A stretch of DNA of 64,000 bases, taken from the NCBI RefSeq assembly GCF_937952055.1, contig NZ_CALFYO010000021.1, positions 372,001 to 436,000 of the forward strand. Reading direction: 5' to 3'. A model generated the notes under the pieces. That model made no database searches, was not told the origin of the DNA, and worked only from the letters and a program-made list of their open reading frames with translations. The DNA is from an uncultured Piscinibacter sp. (GTDB lineage Bacteria; Pseudomonadota; Gammaproteobacteria; Burkholderiales; Burkholderiaceae_C). Positions 61,601 to 64,000 of this stretch are shown in pieces. Each line of letters opens with the position of its first letter. Within the stretch, counting starts at the first letter, position 1. The position numbers were made by a program, and so were the translations under genes.

Positions 61601-62386
61601 CAGGGGCAGCGATGCGGGCAAGTAAGGTGCGTAGTGGGCGAGGTCGAGCCCGGCGACGGCCATCTTCAGCTCGCCGCTGTGCTGTGCGGCGAAGGGCGTG
61701 GCCTGTGCGCCGCTGTCGAAGGCCGCGCCGTCGAGCTTGAACGCGACATGCGGCTCGACGGTCACCTCCAGATGCGCCGGCAGGCTGGAGATGAACGGCA
61801 GCGAGACCTGCAGCGAATCGACGCGATGCACGCGCCGCGCCGGCCGGTCATCAAAGGTCAGCGCGGCATCGCGCAGCCGCAGGTTGTAGAGCGCGAATCG
61901 CGCCGGCTCGCTGTCGGCCGGCACTGACGGATCGGAGACGAAGCGGGCCAGCAGATCGTCGATGTCGTACTGCCCTGGCGCCAGTCGCGCGACGTGGATC
62001 TGCACGCCATCGAGCTCGATCGCGGAGAACACGGGCGCGCGCCGCCACAGCGAGGCGGCGTCGGCATTGACGTAGGCGCGTGACCAGCGCAGCAGCGGCT
62101 GCTCGCTGCCGGCGGAAGGGCCGACCTCGAGGTCGCGGACCGTCAGTTCCAGGCTCCAGGGCCGGAAGTCCACCTCAGCGAGGCTGACGCTGCGGCCCAG
62201 CAGCGCGGACAGCCGTCCCTGCGCCTGCGACTTGAGGATCGGCGGCACGGCCAGCCAGGCCAGCGCCCACAGCGCCAGCAGCACCGCCATCGCAATGGCC
62301 AGCCGCCGCGGCCAGGCGCCAAGCCGCGACAGCGCCAAGCCGGAGGCTGCGGCGACACGCCGGGAGACTGCGGAGTCGGCACCCAT
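58634..62386 (-). CDS. Giant AsmA/DUF748 protein with OmpA-like end
   Basis: 1,250 residues. One membrane anchor at about 28-50 (RRLAIAMAVLLALWALAWLAVPP) is followed by a very long beta-rich periplasmic part, repeatedly showing DUF748/AsmA features (LGRSVSLAEVDFRPWSLELTVRDLEVG, LNLSSVAAADG, IDFSDRFIRPNYSANLTELNG, YAGYAIERGKLSMEVAYKIS, DINLPISGSINDPQFSV). The last 150 residues (STLDKVAKALVEREALKMTVTGAADP) are OmpA/DUF748-terminal like. Such bridge-like proteins are thought to help lipid transport between membranes. Low-complexity Ala-Ser-Thr stretches (about 835-865) are linkers. Transcribed alone. Confidence 0.85.
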   Translation of the reverse strand: MGADSAVSRRVAAASGLALSRLGAWPRRLAIAMAVLLALWALAWLAVPPILKSQAQGRLSALLGRSVSLAEVDFRPWSLELTVRDLEVGPSAGSEQPLLRWSRAYVNADAASLWRRAPVFSAIELDGVQIHVARLAPGQYDIDDLLARFVSDPSVPADSEPARFALYNLRLRDAALTFDDRPARRVHRVDSLQVSLPFISSLPAHLEVTVEPHVAFKLDGAAFDSGAQATPFAAQHSGELKMAVAGLDLAHYAPYLPASLPLRLQRGVLSADVALRFELPEGADPRMAVSGSTRLENFAIADAEGTALLDWRHLQIALRDVQPFARRVALGPVKLDGANLHLSRTADGVLNLRRLGGGAAPVAAAASAPASGATSGAAAGSAWQASIEQVDVDDARVRWNDASTRPAAALQFDAIRVQAGKIVWPMRAGTPVNLVATLRSQAAQAPPAGQLAVEAQVGDGEASGTLALSDLNLPELAPYVAQVLLPRLEGRATLKGRFDWRSGADAPRASLHIDDAGIDGLRLVSGSGRAVRDEVALKQITVSGAHIDLLARELELARVVLARPAVTAVRDARGNWNLLSLTPHAAPSAPAAAASAADATPWAVRLKELQLDGGRVRVSDAFASARAADTPLRIDAAAVHLRVQDFTWPARGGAPARVQFGARVAGVTAAGQSAAAPGSVEWNGRLLAEPLSAKGRLRVDRFPVHAFEPYFAEQLPVSLLRAEAAWQGDLDVRAAPAGWAINASGDARLSDVRVHTRAASASGGGDELLAWQSLQLDGLRFAMVPASTPQLEIREAALSDFFARLVITEQGRLNLSSVAAADGAASAPAATASAAPASASAASAPGTSELPIAVAVGGVKLSSGRIDFSDRFIRPNYSANLTELNGTLGAFRSGTREMATLELRGRAAGTALLDIRGSLNPTADPLALDIQAKATDLELAPLSPYAGKYAGYAIERGKLSMEVAYKISPDGRLEARNQVILNQLTFGDKVDSPDATKLPVLLAVALLKDRNGVIDINLPISGSINDPQFSVFGIVIKVIGNLLVKALTAPFALLAGGGGEDLSLVEFRPGTAFLSDAGRSTLDKVAKALVEREALKMTVTGAADPVSEREAFRQAALEARLLAERRREMLRDGVSAADADALTALDAETRARMLKTVYRATELPNKPRNAFGFARDIPGPEMEALLKAHTAVSTDAMRELALQRGLAVRDALLASGLPGERLFLAAPKLRGSGEDEKAWTPRVQLSLSTR

Positions 62387-62479
62387 CGAACCTCCATTGC
62401 GGTGAAGCCGGCATCATGCCGCGCCGCGCGACTGCCGCACAATCGCCGCTCCCCTTCGCCGGCCACGCTGTCGCCCCCC

Positions 62480-63295
62480 TTGAACGACCTGTTCGTCCTG
62501 CTCGGCCTGTCGTCGTGGAAGCCCTTCCTCGGCGCCTTGCTGCTCCCGCCGCTGCCCTTCATCGCGATGATGCTGGTGGGCACGCGACTCGCAAGCTCGA
62601 GGCGCAAGCTCGGCTGGGCCGTGGTGCTCGCCGGCGCGGCGATGCTGTGGGCGTCCAGCACGACCGGCATGGCGCGCGTGCTGTCCGAGTGGCTGCTGCG
62701 CCCGCCCGGCGCCCTCGGGGCCGAGCGCATCGCGGCCTGGAAGGCGGCGGCGAAGACAGGCGAGCCGGTGGCGATCGTCGTGCTGGGCGGCGGGGCCAAG
62801 GGACTGGCTCCGGAATACGGTCTGAGCAGCCTGACCGATCGATCGATGGAGAGGCTGCGCTACGGGCTGTGGCTCGCGCGGGAGACGGGTGCGCCGGCAG
62901 CCTTCAGCGGCGGCATCGGCTGGGCGCAGGCGCGCGAGCTCTCGACCCCCGAAGCTCAGATCGCCGCCCGCATCGCGGCTCAGGAGTTCAGGCAGCCGCT
63001 GAAGTGGATCGAGGACCGCTCGCACGACACGCGCGAGAACGCGGCTTACAGCGTGAACCTGCTGCGGGCGCAGGACATCCGGCGCGTCTTGCTCGTCACG
63101 CACCAGCGCCACATGCCGCGCGCGATGCGCGCCTTCGAGGAGGCGGCCGCGGGCAGCGGCATCACCTTCGAGGCTGCGCCGGTCGACGTGCTCGGACCGG
63201 TTCGCTCCCTGCGCAACTGGATGCCTTCGACCAGCGGCATCGTGGTCACGCGCGAGATCATGCACGAGTGGCTGGGCCTGCTGTTCGGCGCATGA
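62480..63295 (+). CDS. YdcF-like DUF218 membrane protein
   Basis: About 271 residues from the TTG at 62480; GTG at 62402 or an upstream start is possible, since no clear ribosome site is visible. Two N-terminal membrane spans are followed by the DUF218 domain: VAIVVLGGGAKGLAPEYGLSSLTDRSMERLRYGLWLAR, PAAFSGGIG, EDRSHDTRENAAYSVNLL and VLLVTHQRHMPRAMRAFE. The ENA..S motif and VTHxxHM are diagnostic. Related to ElyC/SanA, linked to envelope integrity. Divergent from the AsmA-like gene. Confidence 0.85.
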   Translation: MNDLFVLLGLSSWKPFLGALLLPPLPFIAMMLVGTRLASSRRKLGWAVVLAGAAMLWASSTTGMARVLSEWLLRPPGALGAERIAAWKAAAKTGEPVAIVVLGGGAKGLAPEYGLSSLTDRSMERLRYGLWLARETGAPAAFSGGIGWAQARELSTPEAQIAARIAAQEFRQPLKWIEDRSHDTRENAAYSVNLLRAQDIRRVLLVTHQRHMPRAMRAFEEAAAGSGITFEAAPVDVLGPVRSLRNWMPSTSGIVVTREIMHEWLGLLFGA

Positions 63296-63315
63296 GCCGG
63301 GCTTGCCAAAGACGA

Positions 63316-63347
63316 AACGGGGCGCCTGCCTGCGCAAGCGCCCCGTT
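63316..63347. terminator. Strong hairpin between the YdcF-like gene and the tRNA-Lys remnant
   Basis: AACGGGGCGC and GCGCCCCGTT form a 10-bp perfect stem around a 12-nt loop. It can terminate the YdcF-like gene (plus) and, on the minus strand, transcripts leaving the tRNA-Lys 3' end. No T-run. Confidence 0.7.
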
Positions 63348-63354
63348 GATTGAT

Positions 63355-63401
63355 TGGTGGGCCCTGTAGGATTCGAACCTACGACCAACGGATTAAGAGT
63401 C
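63355..63401 (-). other. 3' half of tRNA-Lys(CTT); attachment half-site of an integrated element
   Basis: The minus strand has the last 47 nt of a tRNA-Lys: anticodon loop CTCTTAA with anticodon CTT, the 3' anticodon stem, T-arm GTAGGTTCGAATCCTAC, acceptor AGGGCCC and CCA at 63355-63357. The 5' half expected to the right (minus-strand start GGGCCC, D-arm) is absent; unrelated sequence begins directly before GACTC. An integrase-like gene starts about 130 bp further on. Integrases of the DUF4102 type use tRNA 3' ends, so this is best read as one attachment half-site. An intact copy would lie at the far end of the element, beyond the window. Confidence 0.85.
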
Positions 63402-63529
63402 GGCCAGAGTGGGGCCGCATGCCGTCTTGAGAAATTCCGACCATCGCGCTGGAACCCGCCTGAATGCTTGCTCTCCGACCGATGGGCATCCAGAATCGTC
63501 CCATCGCGTTCACATGCAGCCACCCTGCT

Positions 63530-64000
63530 ATGGCCCCTCGTATGGCTCCGCAATCTGCGACCACAGCACCTGGCCGACCGCTTGGTCGGGTTGCCGCCAG
63601 GGCGCTCACCGATGCTGCCATCCGAGCCCTGCGCAACGGGGAATCAAGGACAGACGGCGCCCTGCCGGTAGGGGCCGGGCGACTCGTCGTGGAGTGCCGA
63701 AAAGTCCGCGGGAGCTTGAGGCGTAGTTGGATCTTCCGCTATCGATCGGCCAGCCACAACGACAAGCTTCAGCTTGGCGACTACCCCGCGGTCAGCCTCG
63801 AAGAGGCCAGAGGCAAGGCCAGGCCAGGCCCCCCATAGAGAACATCAAGCAAGGCGTCAACCCGAGGATTGCCGCATACGAGGAACGAGCGGCGACCGTT
63901 CAGGCCGAACGGGAAAAGGCTTCGCTGGGTTCGTTTCAATCACTCCTTGATGCCTACGTCGCCCACCGCAAGGCCAAGGGCAAGCCTTCAGCACGCGACG
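63530..64000 (+). pseudogene. DUF4102-type tyrosine integrase, N-terminal part, frameshifted and cut by window end
   Basis: The first frame gives ALTDAAIRALRNGESRTDGA, LPVGAGRLVVECRKVRGSLRR, SWIFRYRSASHNDKLQLGDYPA and VSLEEARGKAR, the DUF4102 arm-binding domain of phage/island integrases. It stops at 63836-63838, but a second frame goes on from 63835: IENIKQGVNPRIAAYEERAAT, VQAEREKASLGSFQSLLDAY, VAHRKAKGKPSARD, the normal continuation. The break is at a triple AGGCC repeat; two copies restore one frame. The start is unclear (ATG at 63530 or 63542). The catalytic domain lies outside the window. As read, the gene is broken; slippage or a sequence error are both possible. Confidence 0.75.
63816..63830 (+). 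repeat. Three tandem AGGCC units at the integrase frame break
   Basis: AGGCC is repeated three times without gaps in the integrase coding sequence. Removing one unit joins the two integrase frames into GKAR-PP-IENI, close to the usual GKAREL-IENI spacing. This points to 5-bp replication slippage as the cause of the frameshift. Confidence 0.75.

Noticed and set aside
63354..63671. Open frame starting MVGPVGFEPTTNGL at the tRNA-Lys remnant
   Set aside because: The GFEPTT stretch is translated tRNA T-arm sequence, a familiar false gene.

Overview
The window is GC-rich (about two thirds G+C by eye) and densely coded on both strands. Its gene families fit a betaproteobacterium of the order Burkholderiales, perhaps near Rubrivivax, Leptothrix or Piscinibacter (inference). 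Pointers are a Bug/TctC solute receptor, a branched-chain amino-acid ABC operon, the Entner-Doudoroff pair edd-eda, lolA overlapping ftsK, and several TonB receptors and Tat-exported oxidoreductases. Most of it is ordinary chromosome; the unusual parts are the left arm (about 1.9-7.1 kb) and the right edge (after 63.35 kb).

Layout. 0-1.8 kb: the 3' part of a TonB-dependent receptor gene, then tRNA-Asn with a terminator. 1.9-7.1 kb: a gene-poor islet with two diverged alpha/beta-hydrolase paralogues (one with a Tat signal), a frameshifted LysR relic, a membrane-anchored hypothetical protein and an IS91-type transposase relic. 7.1-9.3 kb: dctA-type transporter and GntR/FCD regulator with a palindromic operator candidate. 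9.6-26 kb: uvrD, patatin, guaC, an orphan response regulator, an S41 lipoprotein protease, valS, a catalytically altered 2-hydroxyacid dehydrogenase homologue, galU, a TusA-like protein, a Nudix hydrolase, cysM, tRNA-Leu, a rhomboid, a HtrA-like protein without two triad residues, and an SDR. 26.6-32.2 kb: a ferredoxin-type reductase overlapping a Bug receptor gene, then livHMGF. 32.4-43.7 kb: rarA, a small gene coupled to a beta-barrel protein, lolA, ftsK, an intradiol dioxygenase, a DUF2891-type protein, thpR, a beta-CASP nuclease, an MgtC/DUF4010-type membrane protein and small hypotheticals. 43.7-51.4 kb: CoA-transferase, prolyl 4-hydroxylase-like oxygenase, eda, edd, OmpA-like protein, ChaC, MobA-like transferase, pdxH, msrA. 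51.4-58.5 kb: a second TonB receptor and an envelope oxidation cluster (PQQ-type sugar dehydrogenase plus cytochrome c, glyoxalase, ribbon-helix-helix protein, GMC dehydrogenase and its Tat-exported small subunit). 58.6-63.3 kb: a giant AsmA/DUF748 protein and a YdcF-type protein.

Right edge. At 63355-63401 the minus strand carries only the 3' 47 nt of a tRNA-Lys(CTT), followed at once by an inward-reading DUF4102-type tyrosine integrase. This looks like one attachment half-site of an integrated element that continues past the window. The integrase frame is broken at a triple AGGCC repeat, as if by a 5-bp slippage. No CRISPR array, rRNA operon or replication origin was seen.

How the genes work together: edd-eda provide sugar catabolism, while the GMC and PQQ-type dehydrogenases can oxidise sugars or polyols outside the cytoplasm. 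The liv, Bug and dctA systems import amino acids and organic acids. The two TonB receptors probably take up iron chelates.
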